Positions 6,591 through 6,897 of a stretch of DNA of 6,897 bases are shown here, piece by piece. Each line of letters opens with the position of its first letter. Position 1 is the stretch's first letter. The stretch is from Chloroflexota bacterium (GTDB taxonomy: Bacteria > Chloroflexota > UBA5177 > JANWHV01): contig JANWHV010000082.1 of the NCBI GenBank assembly GCA_025450255.1, positions 1 to 6,897 on the forward strand, written 5' to 3'. The position numbers were made by a program, and so were the translations under genes. The notes beneath the pieces are model-generated. The model was not told where the DNA came from. It made no database searches and saw only the letters and a program-made list of their open reading frames with translations.

Positions 6591-6596
6591 CCTCCC
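6591..6596 (-). promoter_or_regulatory. Ribosome binding site deciding the GTG start of the aminotransferase
   Basis: CCTCCC on the plus strand gives GGGAGG in the leftward mRNA, 8 nt before GTG 6582 (which is followed directly by TTG). The longer option at TTG 6690 has only a weak GCGGT upstream. This site is the main reason for the shorter gene model. Confidence 0.65.
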
Positions 6597-6689
6597 TTGT
6601 GCTGCTGTTCGGCGCTGACCATACGGCATCGCCGGGCCGACTGATAGGGACGGTCCACGCCCGTGCCTCGCGGCGTTCCGCATAGTGCA

Positions 6690-6765
6690 ATATTACCGCA
6701 CGGCAGCCCCCGAACGAACCCGGCGGCGGAGAACGTACTTCGGCATGGACTGCGGTCTATGTCAA
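6690..6765 (-). promoter_or_regulatory. Promoter-like elements upstream of the aminotransferase
   Basis: The minus strand has a perfect -35-like TTGACA at 6765-6760, but only poor -10 matches at the right distance (GAAGTA at 18-nt spacing). Separately, a good -10-like TAATAT lies at 6695-6690, with a poor -35 (TTCGTT) 17 nt upstream. Use of the latter would start transcription near 6682, upstream of GTG 6582 and too close for translation from TTG 6690, consistent with the shorter gene. Neither pair is complete, so this is only suggestive. Confidence 0.2.
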
Positions 6766-6778
6766 AACACCAAAACAC
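6763..6778. repeat. Tandem duplication of CAAAACAC
   Basis: Two perfect adjacent copies of the octamer CAAAACAC (6763-6770 and 6771-6778) stand out as an AT-rich island in GC-rich surroundings. The first copy overlaps the TTGACA on the minus strand. It could be a replication-slippage duplication or part of a protein binding site. Confidence 0.5.
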
Positions 6779-6789
6779 GTTGATGCCCA

Positions 6790-6842
6790 TTTCGGCGTGG
6801 TCCGCGACCCAGGCCATCGGCAAGTTTCGGCGTGGCCAGCGA
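6790..6842. repeat. Imperfect 18-bp direct repeat, 35 bp apart
   Basis: TTTCGGCGTGG occurs at 6790-6800 and again at 6825-6835. The match extends to 18 bp (6790-6807 and 6825-6842) with 16 identities. The second copy ends directly at the stop codon of the possible leftward gene at the window edge. Only two copies are seen and the spacer is not repeated, so it is not a CRISPR array. Its role is unknown. Confidence 0.5.
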
Positions 6843-6897
6843 TCAGGAGTCGTGTTCTTTCACGTCCAGCACCCGCGCGCCCGTGATTCTGAGCAGC
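6843..6897 (-). CDS. Possible 3' end of an unidentified leftward gene
   Basis: Reading leftward from the window edge, one frame is open for 17 codons (ending ITGARVLDVKEHDS) and stops at TGA (6845-6843). The composition looks protein-like, and the position, upstream of the aminotransferase on the same strand, suits a neighbouring gene. With so few residues no family can be named, and an open frame of this length is expected by chance. Confidence 0.3.
   Translation of the reverse strand, partial: LLRITGARVLDVKEHDS

Noticed and set aside
6467..6823. 118-codon minus-strand frame beginning near the right-end repeats
   Set aside because: It overlaps the aminotransferase N-terminal region in another frame and shows no known domain; its start region coincides with the direct repeats.
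6790..6842. CRISPR array
   Set aside because: Only two imperfect copies with a short spacer and no cas genes in the window.

Overview
This is a high-GC bacterial chromosomal window with five intact protein genes, one broken gene and a few small non-coding signals. The combination of a bacterial serpin, an Uma2-family remnant, a two-gene dihydroxyacetone kinase and a hemerythrin-like protein would fit Chloroflexota or another GC-rich environmental lineage. That placement is inference: no marker gene (rRNA, ribosomal protein) is present. Non-ATG starts (TTG, GTG) with good Shine-Dalgarno (SD) sequences occur at least twice.

Layout from left to right. Bases 1-501 hold no gene I can recognise. 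At 502-1140 (+) is a compact PPP-family metallophosphatase with all its metal-binding motifs. It converges, after 16 nt, on a leftward cluster that reads (from its promoter end) hemerythrin-like HHE protein (3421 to 2903), dhaK (2844 to 1843) and dhaL (1837 to 1157). dhaK and dhaL are 5 nt apart and surely co-translated. The HHE gene lies 58 nt upstream of dhaK on the same strand and may be co-transcribed with it. No dhaM (the PTS phosphodonor subunit) is present.

To the right, on the + strand, is an Uma2-family (DUF820) gene (3587-3972) that has lost its middle and is out of frame: a pseudogene. It converges, 3 nt away, on a leftward exported serpin (5271 to 3976) with a degenerate Tat-like signal and an intact reactive-loop hinge. 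About 250 nt further right is a leftward PLP-dependent, histidinol-phosphate-aminotransferase-like gene (6582 to 5521). Its start is best placed at a GTG behind a strong SD, which gives the usual family length. The last 55 bases may hold the 3' end of another leftward gene. Short direct repeats lie between it and the aminotransferase.

The only clear functional unit is DhaK plus DhaL, which together phosphorylate dihydroxyacetone to feed lower glycolysis. The other genes are separate housekeeping or accessory functions. I see no phage, transposase, CRISPR array, toxin-antitoxin or defence module, and nothing that amounts to an undescribed multi-gene system. The features most worth a second look are the HHE-dhaKL arrangement without dhaM, the His-to-Tyr change in the DhaL nucleotide/metal motif, the serpin with its imperfect Tat motif and unusual loop, and the clean internal deletion in Uma2.
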